Of a DNA stretch of 9,291 nucleotides, positions 1 to 6,630 are shown piece after piece. The translations under genes were made by a program, and so were the position numbers. Below the pieces are notes generated by a model that saw only the letters and a program-made list of their open reading frames with translations, had not been told where the DNA came from and made no database searches. This DNA comes from Alphaproteobacteria bacterium (GTDB lineage Bacteria > Pseudomonadota > Alphaproteobacteria > JALRGP01), in contig JALRGP010000004.1 in assembly GCA_023259685.1 (NCBI GenBank), forward strand, positions 12,409-21,699. Direction: 5' to 3'. How positions within the stretch are numbered: the first letter of the stretch is position 1; every line of letters begins with the position of its first letter.

Positions 1-904
1 TAATGCCCAACCGATCTTGCAAAGACAGATCGTTAACCTTGTACACGACCCCATCAATTTCAAACGGTAAATAGGGTCGTTGATCATACAAATTTTTATA
101 AAATTCTTGTATCTCTTCAAAATATGTACATAATTTATATAAATTCGACACATGAAAACCAAATTCTTTTAGTTTTTTCAAAATATCACTTTGGCTTGCC
201 GGTTGATGATCTAAACAACGCATATAATAGGCAAAAAAATGAAGTGGGCGCTTGGCTGTGAACGTAGAATCTAATTGCCTCAGTGATCCAGATGCGGCGT
301 TGCGCGGATTTGAAAAGGGTTCCAATCCTTCTTGGATTCGTTTTTCATTCAGATTTCGAAATTCTTGAATGTTCATATAGACTTCACCACGAATTTCTAA
401 ATCATGGGGATAATCACCTTGTAACTGTAGCGGCACATCGTAAATAGTTTTTGCATTATTGGTCACATTTTCACCTTCTTTTCCATCACCGCGCGTTAAA
501 GCCAACGTTAAAATGCCATTTTGATAATAGAGCGATAATGACACACCATCAATTTTGGGCTCCGCCATCAAAGGAATAAAATCAGACCTTTTTAGAAAAT
601 TTTGAACGCGTTCAATAAATTTTTGTACTTCTTCAAAAGAAAATGCGTTATTCAGTGATAACATTGGAACTTTGTGCTGAACTTTTTCAAAGTCACGTGA
701 TACAGGGGAACCAATTCTGTAGCTGGGGCTGTTAGGCTGTCTTAAATCTGGAAAGCGTCTTTCAAGGTCATCATTTTGACGTCTTAATTCATCATAATCT
801 TCATCAGAGATCTCTGATTTGTCCATATTATAATACATATGATCATAATGAGCGATCAACTTTGCAAGCCTTTTTAATTCGGCTTTGGCTTCATCTTTGG
901 TCAT
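1..904 (-). CDS. ligA: NAD-dependent DNA ligase LigA, N-terminal 301 residues (runs off left edge)
   Basis: Seals nicks in duplex DNA during replication and repair, using NAD+ to adenylate an active-site lysine. The visible 301 residues cover domain Ia (about 1-70) and the adenylation domain. The KxDG motif is AEPKIDGVSLS, with the nucleophile at Lys117, close to the usual position near 115. Further adenylation motifs are LEIRGEVYM (169-177), NPRNAASGSLRQ (199-210) and FEIDGVVYKVND (281-292). The family is normally near 670 residues, so the OB-fold, zinc, HhH and BRCT parts lie outside the window. The ATG at 904 is the only sensible start because an in-frame TAA lies two codons upstream. An AAGGA sits at 922-926, 17 bases from the start, which is long for a Shine-Dalgarno. 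The gene follows era on the same strand after 31 bases and is probably co-transcribed with it. Confidence 0.97.
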   Translation of the reverse strand, partial: MTKDEAKAELKRLAKLIAHYDHMYYNMDKSEISDEDYDELRRQNDDLERRFPDLRQPNSPSYRIGSPVSRDFEKVQHKVPMLSLNNAFSFEEVQKFIERVQNFLKRSDFIPLMAEPKIDGVSLSLYYQNGILTLALTRGDGKEGENVTNNAKTIYDVPLQLQGDYPHDLEIRGEVYMNIQEFRNLNEKRIQEGLEPFSNPRNAASGSLRQLDSTFTAKRPLHFFAYYMRCLDHQPASQSDILKKLKEFGFHVSNLYKLCTYFEEIQEFYKNLYDQRPYLPFEIDGVVYKVNDLSLQDRLGI

Positions 905-935
905 CGTTTAGGCACCCCATGTCCTTATGTTATTT

Positions 936-1802
936 TTAAGATGATTGAATTTGTTTTGTAAGCATATCTAAGCATTTGTCTTCAACTTTGACAAATAAGT
1001 CTAAACGTATTTTTTTATGAAAAAATGCCATCATGTCTTGGCGTGCTTTTGATCCAATGTCTTTAATTTTACTAACCACAATCCGTTTATGGGTGTCTTT
1101 GGGAACAACAATACATTGATGAATGGCAATCAGATCATCCGCTTCATCCCATTTTTCATGTTCAACGTAGGTATGATAAGGCAATTCATGGTCCAACTGA
1201 AAAAATAATTGTTTACGCGTCATCTCGCATGCCAAAAAATGACTTGGCATATTGGTTAAATCATCTTTGTCAAAAACAAAGTTTCCAGGACTTAGCAAGG
1301 TTTTTAAATGTTTTATCAGACCGTCAAGACCATCTTTTTTAAGGGCGCTGATCATGAAAATTGGTGCATTAAAATGAGATAATTTTGATGCCCATTTCAA
1401 CAATATTTCTTTTGGAACCAAATCAATTTTATTCAGGACAAGAATCAAGGGTGATGCAATCTTAAGATTTGATAATTTATATACAATGCGGTCAAGATCC
1501 GATTTCGCAATATCAATTAAAAATACCACAATATCCACATCTTTAAATGTTGCTAAGGCTACGTCTAATATGGCTTTTTCAACGGTTCTTTGAGCTTTAA
1601 AAATGCCAGGCGTATCAAGGAAAATCATCTGATGTGGTTCTTGGGTGACAACGCCTAAAATTCGCCCGCGTGTTGTTTGAACCTTTGGTGATACAATTGA
1701 TATATTTTGCCCAACCAGCGCATTCATTAAAGTTGATTTACCGCTGTTGGGCTCACCAAATAAGCCAACCCATCCACAATAGGTTATAACGTTATCATTC
1801 AT
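936..1802 (-). CDS. era: GTPase Era, with the KH-domain GxxG loop missing
   Basis: Ribosome-biogenesis GTPase that normally binds the 3' end of 16S rRNA through a C-terminal KH domain and aids 30S maturation. With the ATG at 1802 the protein is 288 residues. The G domain is complete: G1 GEPNSGKST (16-24), switch I QTTR (42-45), G3 DTPG (63-66), G4 NKID (124-127) and G5 SALK (152-155). The linker and KH domain carry the Era hallmarks TRKQLFFQLDHELPY and VEHEKW, then HKRIVVSKIKDIGSKARQDM (238-257). Relatives read roughly HKxIVIGxxGxxIKxIG here, so about four residues containing the GxxG loop are absent around Ser244. An in-frame TTG at 1817 would add five residues; ATG 1802 is preferred, though neither has a clear Shine-Dalgarno. 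The gene is upstream of ligA in the same orientation. Confidence 0.95.
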   Translation of the reverse strand: MNDNVITYCGWVGLFGEPNSGKSTLMNALVGQNISIVSPKVQTTRGRILGVVTQEPHQMIFLDTPGIFKAQRTVEKAILDVALATFKDVDIVVFLIDIAKSDLDRIVYKLSNLKIASPLILVLNKIDLVPKEILLKWASKLSHFNAPIFMISALKKDGLDGLIKHLKTLLSPGNFVFDKDDLTNMPSHFLACEMTRKQLFFQLDHELPYHTYVEHEKWDEADDLIAIHQCIVVPKDTHKRIVVSKIKDIGSKARQDMMAFFHKKIRLDLFVKVEDKCLDMLTKQIQSS

Positions 1803-1817
1803 TTTTATATTTTTCAA

Positions 1818-2044
1818 ACTTTGGTTTAACTTACTGTACCAGATTCATACTAAATTATGTGATTAATGGATCCATAGGGAGATGGTTGAAAGTTGGAGAA
1901 GACAATTTTTATCGAAAAGATTTTATTTTTTAATACTGACAGATATTACTCCTCCCACTTTTAATCGCACCCCCATATATCTCTAAGCCCAAAGATTACA
2001 TGTATCATGTGCTATAATGATGTGATTGGACAATAAGTGACGCG
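1818..2044. other. Divergent intergenic region between era and the ABC exporter
   Basis: This non-coding stretch separates minus-strand era from the plus-strand transporter and must hold both promoters. Only the plus-strand promoter near 2013 is convincing. No clear -35/-10 pair for era was found on the minus strand. A short palindrome ATGGATCCAT lies at 1866-1875 but has no obvious role. No ORF of coding character was seen. Confidence 0.6.
2010..2018 (+). promoter_or_regulatory. Extended -10 promoter for the ABC exporter gene
   Basis: A perfect TATAAT at 2013-2018 is preceded by TGC at 2010-2012, giving an extended -10 element. No good -35 hexamer is present at the proper distance, which is typical of extended -10 promoters. 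It would start transcription near 2025, about 20 bases before the ATG at 2045. Confidence 0.6.
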
Positions 2045-3778
2045 ATGTTAAGACTAATTTGGGCTGTTTTAAAGCCTTTTTCATGGAAGCTGTTTTTTAT
2101 GCAATTGTCGTTTTTTGCGATGGTGATTGATTTGGCATGCATTCCTTATTTTTTGGGAAAGATTTTAGATGTTATGGGGATATGTCAACCCCAAACATTT
2201 GAATCGTACCAATTGTTGCTTGTGCCAGTCATATGTTTTTTAGGCGCTTATGTCATCAGTGAAGCTCTTTTTCGTATTGGTGGCTTTTTGTATGCATATG
2301 TATTTCCCAAAATTGATGGGTCTGTTCGCATTCATTTTTTTGACAACATTCAAAATCAACATTATCTTTTTTTTAAAAACTATTTGCCCGGTCATATTTT
2401 TTCAAAATTTCAAGAATTACCCCTTGCTTTTCACCGATTATTGTATAAATTTATTACCCTTTTTATTCCAACAATTGTTTGCATCATATTAACATCAATT
2501 TATTTTTTACACATTCATTCTGTATTAGGAATGCTGATTATTTCTTATGTTATCATTCATTTTATCTGTTTAATATGGAGTGTTAAATTTCTAGAAAAAA
2601 AATCTTGTTATCATGCGATGTCTAAAAATAAATTAGAGTCTTTTTCATTAGATGTTTTATTAAACCATTTAGTATGGAGAACATTTGTCAAACAAAAATA
2701 TGAACGTCATTTGTTAAGAATGCATCAATCAACGGAGCAACAACATCACACACAATCATTAATAGCCATTGAAAAAATTAAAACAATCATGGGATTTTTT
2801 TGTTTATTGATTGCCGGCATAGGTGTAAACGGCATGGGAATTTATTATTGGTATCATCAAGATTTATCAATTGGAAATCTCACTATTTTATTTCAAACAA
2901 CAACAAACGTTATTATGTTAATGTGGTGGATATCAATGGATATATCATACATCATCAAGGATATTGGGGTATGCCATCAGGCGTTGGCGGTTTTTCAGGA
3001 TCGTTCTTATCCCATTGAAACCAAAAATGGCCAACATTTAATAGTGACAGATGGTAGCATTCATTTTGACCATATTTGCTTTGGTTTTGACCAAGACAGA
3101 TTATTATTTAATCAATTAAATTTTGATATAAAGGCCAAAGAAAAAATAGGTATTGTTGGATTTTCTGGTAGTGGTAAAACAACATTAATGAATTTGTTAT
3201 TAGGGCTTTATCCCTTGCAAAAAGGTCGTATTGTGATTGATGGATACGATATATCGGCATGCAACATAGATTCTGTACGCAGCCGTATGGCTTTTATACC
3301 TCAGCAACCTATGTTATTAAATAGATCTGTCCTTGAAAATATTTGTTATGGAGATCCATCTATTGATGAGGCCAGCGTTCACCATTACGCAAAGCTTGCC
3401 CAAATTCATGATTTTATTAAACAATTGCCCAATGGTTATCATACGATTATTGGTGGTGAAGATGGCATCCACCTGTCAGGCGGGCAAATGCAGCGTTTAT
3501 CAATTGCACGAGCATTGATTAAAAATGCATCTATTTATATTTGGGATGAAGCCACATCGGCTTTGGATACGATTACTGAAAAAGCTATTCAAGGCATTTT
3601 TTCACAACATCTGCAAAATGCCACGGTTATCGTCATTGCCCACAGGTTGTCAACCGTCCAATTTATGGACCGAATTATTGTTTTGGATCAAGGGCGAATT
3701 GCTGAAGAAGGCACCCATGATATTTTATTGAATAAAAAAGGGATATATTGCAATTTATGGAATCAAAAAACAGCATGA
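2045..3778 (+). CDS. ABC transporter, fused permease and ATPase (MsbA/type IV exporter fold)
   Basis: A half-transporter of 577 residues, expected to work as a homodimer in the inner membrane and export a hydrophobic compound, lipid or peptide. The N-terminal part (about 1-315) is a membrane domain with hydrophobic segments near 15-35, 55-77, 137-157, 160-180, 245-265 and 280-300. The nucleotide-binding domain starts near 335: Walker A GFSGSGKTT (372-380, Lys378), Q-loop IPQQP (418-422), signature LSGGQ (477-481), Walker B IYIWDEATSALD with Asp501-Glu502, and H-loop His533 in IAHRLSTV. All catalytic residues are present, so it should be active. The substrate cannot be told from sequence. It is a single gene: era diverges upstream and an IS relic follows 46 bases after the TGA stop. 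The Shine-Dalgarno is weak at best (GGA at 2028-2030). Confidence 0.93.
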   Translation: MLRLIWAVLKPFSWKLFFMQLSFFAMVIDLACIPYFLGKILDVMGICQPQTFESYQLLLVPVICFLGAYVISEALFRIGGFLYAYVFPKIDGSVRIHFFDNIQNQHYLFFKNYLPGHIFSKFQELPLAFHRLLYKFITLFIPTIVCIILTSIYFLHIHSVLGMLIISYVIIHFICLIWSVKFLEKKSCYHAMSKNKLESFSLDVLLNHLVWRTFVKQKYERHLLRMHQSTEQQHHTQSLIAIEKIKTIMGFFCLLIAGIGVNGMGIYYWYHQDLSIGNLTILFQTTTNVIMLMWWISMDISYIIKDIGVCHQALAVFQDRSYPIETKNGQHLIVTDGSIHFDHICFGFDQDRLLFNQLNFDIKAKEKIGIVGFSGSGKTTLMNLLLGLYPLQKGRIVIDGYDISACNIDSVRSRMAFIPQQPMLLNRSVLENICYGDPSIDEASVHHYAKLAQIHDFIKQLPNGYHTIIGGEDGIHLSGGQMQRLSIARALIKNASIYIWDEATSALDTITEKAIQGIFSQHLQNATVIVIAHRLSTVQFMDRIIVLDQGRIAEEGTHDILLNKKGIYCNLWNQKTA

Positions 3779-3803
3779 TTTAAAGATAAATTCATTCTGC
3801 ATG

Positions 3804-3823
3804 ATTGAAAATTATTGAAAATT
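3804..3823 (+). repeat. Tandem 10-bp duplication abutting the IS relic
   Basis: ATTGAAAATT occurs twice head to tail (3804-3813 and 3814-3823), one base before the left inverted repeat of the IS4-type relic. It is not repeated at the other end of the element, so it is not a target-site duplication in the ordinary sense. Confidence 0.7.
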
Positions 3824-3824
3824 C

Positions 3825-3849
3825 TCACACTATCCCTCACTTTTTAAAA
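3825..3849 (+). repeat. Left terminal inverted repeat of the IS4-type relic
   Basis: This 25-base terminus pairs with 4632-4656 with a single mismatch. The match stops at 3825 (3824 does not pair with 4657), which fixes the element boundary. Confidence 0.85.
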
Positions 3850-3935
3850 AACATTTTGAGGAATAAAAATATTTAAGTTCATTTAATAAAAAGCAATTAA
3901 ATTTTTCCCAAATGAGCTTATCATTTAGGAAAAAT

Positions 3936-4651
3936 GACCTTCACGCTTTTTTGGCGTTTAATGCCTCATCAAGTATGTTCTGATTTAAAGACGCGTCAGG
4001 AGCTGTTAGAGCAATTCAAAGAGACTTTTGGTTTGGAGTGCATGCAATCTTTCACAGCAGTACCTGTGAGTTCATTGGCAAAGAGTGGTGAACGTATCTT
4101 TGTGACAACAAGGTCCCTTTTTTATCCGTTTGAAAGATAATCGTCTTGCTCGGTTTGCCCAAAACAATAAAAAACGTCCATTAAAAGAATTTTTCTCCTC
4201 CTTAAAAGAGAATGATGAACTTTATTTACATCAAAAAATTGTAGACTGTGATTTAACGATTGCTGGGAAAAAGACGAAGGATAATCAATTACTTGTTGTA
4301 TGTTCAAATACAAAAAATCCTGACAGAATCTTGTCGACTGATAAGAAACGTTGGTTGATTGAAACCTGTTTGAGGAATATGAAATCACAAGGATTTAACT
4401 TGGAAAACACCCATATGACTCACCTTGATCGCTTATCTAAACTCATGAGCGTGGTCAGTGTGGTAATGCTTTGAGTGAGCCTTGCGGGAATCAATAAAAC
4501 TTGTCCATTTAAGAAAACTGTACAGACATTTCTTTATTCTGTTTTTACCATGGGGCTGAGAACAATCCAACATGATGATCAGGGTGGTTCTTCTGGTTTG
4601 TTTGATCTTATTATGCAGGCTGCTCAAGACCTTTTAAAAAGTGAGGGGTAG
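3936..4651 (+). pseudogene. IS4-family transposase, 5'-truncated with several frameshifts and stops
   Basis: Remains of the C-terminal part of a DDE transposase, readable in pieces. Frame one gives FWRLMPHQ, SDLKTRQELLEQFKETFGL and QSFTA. A net +2 insertion at about 4057-4063 destroys the TADRE motif with the second catalytic Asp. Another frame continues EFIGKEW, has a TGA at 4089-4091, then TYLCDNKVPFL. A one-base loss in the T run at 4118-4123 shifts to a third frame giving IRLKDNRLARF and on through 4471. The RWLIETCLRNMK segment keeps R-x3-E-x6-K of the IS4 signature (Glu at 4361-4363), but the usual Tyr three residues before the Arg is Asp. A TGA at 4472-4474 stands where Trp is expected; the same frame then continues to a TAG at 4649-4651. 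It is clearly not functional. Confidence 0.85.
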
Positions 4652-5216
4652 TGTGATCCATTATACTAGGCACCTTATCTTTAAAAAGAGCATAAAGCAT
4701 ATCTGCAAATTTTTTAAAATCTTCATCAAGGTAAAATTGATCGTTCATATCTTTACTAAAGCCATTTAAATAAATTAAACACTCTACATATGGCTCAACC
4801 ACTTTAATTGATTTTTTTAAATCATTAACATCTTTAGGACTTAAAAAACTGACTTTATCATAGCTTTGTATATCATGAATTGTCTTTTTTATTTCAGCAG
4901 AAAAATTTTTAAATTTTTCATAAACCAGTTCAGGTTTGCCTTTTAATAAATATCGAAGGCTTTCCAGTAAATTGTCTTTTTCAATGGTTTGCCATTGATC
5001 TTCAAGTTTTTTCTGCGATTCGGTATAATTCTTGTGCGACATTTGAAAAGAAGGCGGCGGAGGTATTTTAGTACTGGGATTTCCAGAATTTTTTTGTGCA
5101 TCATTGCTTTGGGAATTTGAACTCTCCATCCCAAAGGATAAGGATATGAATGACGAGCACTGAAGCGTTAACATTAACAGTTTAATTTTATTAGAATACG
5201 TCATATTTTTAAACAT
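4611..5216 (-). CDS. Small secreted protein of unknown function; C-terminus encoded by the IS end
   Basis: I do not recognise the family. The 201 residues begin with a signal-peptide-like segment (Lys-rich start, hydrophobic stretch about 12-29, likely cleavage near SLSFG/ME at 29-30). There is no proper lipobox before Cys20. Next come a Ser/Asn/Gln-rich linker, a short proline run IPPPP (51-55) and a mainly helical charged region (about 65-185). The last 14 or so residues, from about His188 on, are encoded inside the IS4-type relic (4611-4656), so the original C-terminus was probably lost and replaced by read-through into the element. A second ATG at 5204 is possible; no Shine-Dalgarno is clear. 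The neighbour upstream on the same strand is smpB. A periplasmic protein or secreted host-interaction factor would fit, but this is speculation. Confidence 0.65.
   Translation of the reverse strand: MFKNMTYSNKIKLLMLTLQCSSFISLSFGMESSNSQSNDAQKNSGNPSTKIPPPPSFQMSHKNYTESQKKLEDQWQTIEKDNLLESLRYLLKGKPELVYEKFKNFSAEIKKTIHDIQSYDKVSFLSPKDVNDLKKSIKVVEPYVECLIYLNGFSKDMNDQFYLDEDFKKFADMLYALFKDKVPSIMDHTTPHFLKGLEQPA
4632..4656 (+). repeat. Right terminal inverted repeat of the IS4-type relic
   Basis: Reverse-complement partner of 3825-3849 with one mismatch. It contains the last codons and TAG of the transposase remnant and, on the other strand, codons for the tail of the secreted protein. Confidence 0.85.
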
Positions 5217-5455
5217 GTGTGTATATTACAATTTATTGCAGCATTTTTTTATTCATGTCTGCAAATCAAATCAAAAACTCCCTCTATGCACAGAAGGAGA
5301 TATTGTTCCTGAACTCACCAGTCTTTTTGTAAAGAGCCCCCCTGCCCTGTCATTGAGTTATGACCTCTTAAAAAATAGTATTTTACCCTCAAAGAACGAA
5401 CGTCATAGAAGATGGATTATGACAATTTTTCAACAACTTTAAAGGAACTTATATA
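5217..5455. other. Spacer between the secreted-protein gene and smpB, no assigned gene
   Basis: These 239 bases lie upstream of the minus-strand secreted-protein gene and downstream of smpB. One plus-strand frame is open for 75 codons (5215-5442), but it overlaps the start of the neighbouring gene, lacks a ribosome site and matches nothing I know. The middle (about 5285-5380) is richer in GC than its surroundings, which may mean a decayed gene or IS fragment. No promoter or terminator could be named with confidence. Confidence 0.4.
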
Positions 5456-5920
5456 TTAAAACGATCTGTTTCTTTTAAGTATTTTTGATTCTTCTCTTTT
5501 CCATTCACGATCTTGAATCGTTTTTCTTTTATCAATCACATTTTTTCCTTTACACAAAGCAATATTGAGCTTCACAATATTTTTATTATTAAAGTACATT
5601 GACAATGGAATAATTGTCATCCCTTTTTGTCGAATTGCTTGAATCCACTTTATACTTTCACGTTTTTTCAACAAAAGCTTTCTTGGGCGTTTAGGAACAT
5701 GTGTAAAATATTTAGCCTGAGCGTATTCATCAATATGAACATTTAATATAAATAATTCATGATCCTGGTTTGCTAAATTTGTAATATAGGCATCTGACAA
5801 TGACATGCGCCCCTGGCGTAAAGACTTAACTTCTGTGCCTGTTAAAACGATTCCTGCTTCAAGAGTGTTTAAAAGCTCATAATGAAATGTCGCCTTTCGA
5901 TTGTTGGCAATAATTTTCAT
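5456..5920 (-). CDS. smpB: SsrA-binding protein SmpB
   Basis: Partner of tmRNA in trans-translation: it binds the tRNA-like part of SsrA and brings it to stalled ribosomes. From ATG 5920 the product is 154 residues, the normal length. Recognisable blocks are IIANNRKATFHYELL, the strongly conserved GTEVKSLRQGR (28-38), the THVPKRPRKLLLKKRE block (73-88), the KGMTIIPLSMYF block (99-110), and the basic tail from GKNVIDKRKT through REWKREESKILKR. At residue 129 the usual His or aromatic before DKR is Ile. The reading frame is open upstream to 6013, but the extra 31 residues have no family support. An AAGGA lies at 5935-5939, 14 bases before the ATG, a rather long spacing. No ssrA gene is seen in the window. 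Confidence 0.95.
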   Translation of the reverse strand: MKIIANNRKATFHYELLNTLEAGIVLTGTEVKSLRQGRMSLSDAYITNLANQDHELFILNVHIDEYAQAKYFTHVPKRPRKLLLKKRESIKWIQAIRQKGMTIIPLSMYFNNKNIVKLNIALCKGKNVIDKRKTIQDREWKREESKILKRNRSF

Positions 5921-6014
5921 GATTATTTTTATGATCCTTACTTTTAATTTTATCTTATTCATAACAGTAGTTGTGCATATTTTTCTCATAACAAAAGGAG
6001 ATGATGGGCGCAAT

Positions 6015-6031
6015 CAGGTCCTACGCATGAA
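6015..6031 (+). repeat. Left terminal inverted repeat of the ISAs1-type relic
   Basis: Seventeen bases pairing with 6318-6334 with two mismatches. It begins CAGG, and the partner read on the other strand begins CAGGG. Confidence 0.78.
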
Positions 6032-6328
6032 GATTTGTAGCAAATTTACAACAAATAACTGCAGCCAATCTCAATGACGTCGCAAGATCCCACTTATAGG
6101 CATAGAAAACCAACTTCATTGACGATTAGATGTTGTACTTAACGAAGACAAAGGATGTATTCGAAATGATCATGCAGCAAAAAAATGACTATTTTAAGGA
6201 AATGGGCATTGGGCATACTTTAAAAAGCAAAAACTAAACCTGAGCAATCTCTGAAAAGTATCATGAGGCGAAATTCTATGTCATTAAAGCATTTATTGAA
6301 TTGTATCAATAAAATTATTCGTGCGTAG
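6029..6328 (+). pseudogene. ISAs1-family transposase, C-terminal remnant with frameshifts and stops
   Basis: The text can be pieced together as FVANLQQITAANLNDVARSH, then after a net +2 insertion near 6094-6098 GIENQLH, a TGA at 6120-6122 where the family has Trp, and RLDVVLNEDKGCIRNDHAAK. The RSHWGIENQLHWxLDVxxNED pattern is the C-terminal hallmark of ISAs1-family transposases. A one-base slip in the A run at 6179-6185 moves to the next frame, MTILRKWALGIL, then a TAA at 6221-6223, then KAKTKPEQSLKSIMRR and on to NKIIRA with a TAG at 6326-6328. Only about the last hundred codons survive, with at least four lesions. Confidence 0.8.
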
Positions 6329-6334
6329 GCCCTG
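6318..6334 (+). repeat. Right terminal inverted repeat of the ISAs1-type relic
   Basis: Partner of 6015-6031 (15 of 17 bases). The transposase stop codon TAG at 6326-6328 lies inside the repeat. Confidence 0.78.
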
Positions 6335-6352
6335 CCACCAACAATCAAAAAC

Positions 6353-6382
6353 TTGAAAACAATATATTTTTGGCTTTATAAT
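6353..6382 (+). promoter_or_regulatory. Sigma-70 promoter of the tRNA-Ser gene
   Basis: TTGAAA at 6353-6358 and a perfect TATAAT at 6377-6382 are 18 bases apart, placing the transcription start a few bases before the mature tRNA 5' end at 6391. It is the best -35/-10 pair in the window and begins 18 bases after the ISAs1-type relic. Confidence 0.8.
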
Positions 6383-6390
6383 AAAGTAAT

Positions 6391-6481
6391 GGAAAGGTGG
6401 CCGAGCGGTTGAAGGCGCACGATTGGAAATCGTGTATACGTTAACAGCGTATCGAGGGTTCGAATCCCTCTCTTTCCGCCA
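6391..6481 (+). tRNA. tRNA-Ser (anticodon GGA)
   Basis: A 91-base class II tRNA reading UCC and UCU codons. The acceptor stem pairs GGAAAGG (6391-6397) with TCTTTCC (6471-6477), followed by discriminator G6478 and an encoded CCA at 6479-6481. The anticodon stem CACGA/TCGTG (6418-6422, 6430-6434) holds the loop TTGGAAA with GGA at 6425-6427. The long variable arm (about TATACGTTAACAGCGTAT) is typical of serine tRNAs. The T arm GAGGGTTCGAATCCCTC is canonical. Confidence 0.97.
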
Positions 6482-6630
6482 TTATTCCGAATGAATACTA
6501 TTATGTTGTTCAAACTCTTGGAACACACTCAGCAAATAATTTTTTTTTATTTTTCATATTTAAAAAAATTAATACATTTTTAATATTTTTTATCTAATAT
6601 CATTCATAAATAGAGTCCCTCAATAACCTT

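Larger units (their letters stand above)
3825..4656 (+). mobile_element. Internally deleted IS4-family insertion sequence, 832 bp, both ends retained
   Basis: Both ends are recognisable. The left end at 3825-3849 (TCACACTATCCCTCAC then TTTTTAAAA) matches the reverse complement of 4632-4656 with one mismatch in 25 bases (3833 against 4648). Between them lies the 3' part of an IS4-type transposase gene; the 5' part and the first catalytic aspartate are missing, so the element lost an internal segment while keeping its termini. No target-site duplication is visible: the left flank ends GAAAATTC and the right flank begins TCCATTAT. The element cannot encode its own transposase. If a full-length relative exists elsewhere in the genome it might still be moved, since the ends are nearly intact. 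Confidence 0.82.
6015..6334 (+). mobile_element. Internally deleted ISAs1-family element, 320 bp, both ends retained
   Basis: The left end CAGGTCCTACGCATGAA (6015-6031) matches the reverse complement of 6318-6334 (CAGGGCCTACGCACGAA) at 15 of 17 bases. The interior is almost wholly the 3' end of an ISAs1-type transposase gene, which starts directly at the left repeat. Most of the element, including the 5' part of the gene, has therefore been deleted between the left terminus and the C-terminal coding region. No target-site duplication is evident (GGGCGCAAT on the left, CCACCAACA on the right). It is non-autonomous and old, lying between smpB and the tRNA-Ser promoter. Confidence 0.78.

Noticed and set aside
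891..920. Nine-codon leader ORF overlapping the start of ligA, with AAGGA next to its ATG
   Set aside because: The AAGGA is only one base from that ATG, too close to act as its ribosome site, and the peptide has no attenuator-like content.
3934..4140. Separate 68-codon gene in the IS region
   Set aside because: It is the first readable piece of the broken IS4-type transposase, ending only because of frameshifts.
5921..6013. N-terminal extension of SmpB by 31 residues
   Set aside because: The canonical SmpB start aligns with ATG 5920 and the extension has no family counterpart.
4472..6122. TGA codons at conserved Trp positions in both transposase relics, hinting at TGA read as Trp
   Set aside because: Intact genes use TGG for Trp throughout and the ABC gene ends in TGA at the expected length; the relics also carry frameshifts and other stops, so these are ordinary TGG to TGA mutations.
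6391..6481. tRNA-Ser as an integration site for a genomic island
   Set aside because: No direct repeat of the tRNA 3' end and no integrase is present in the window.
6508..6548. Possible terminator after tRNA-Ser (GTTC/GAAC arms then a T run at 6540-6548)
   Set aside because: The stem is only four clean pairs with a bulge and the T run lies about 15 bases away.
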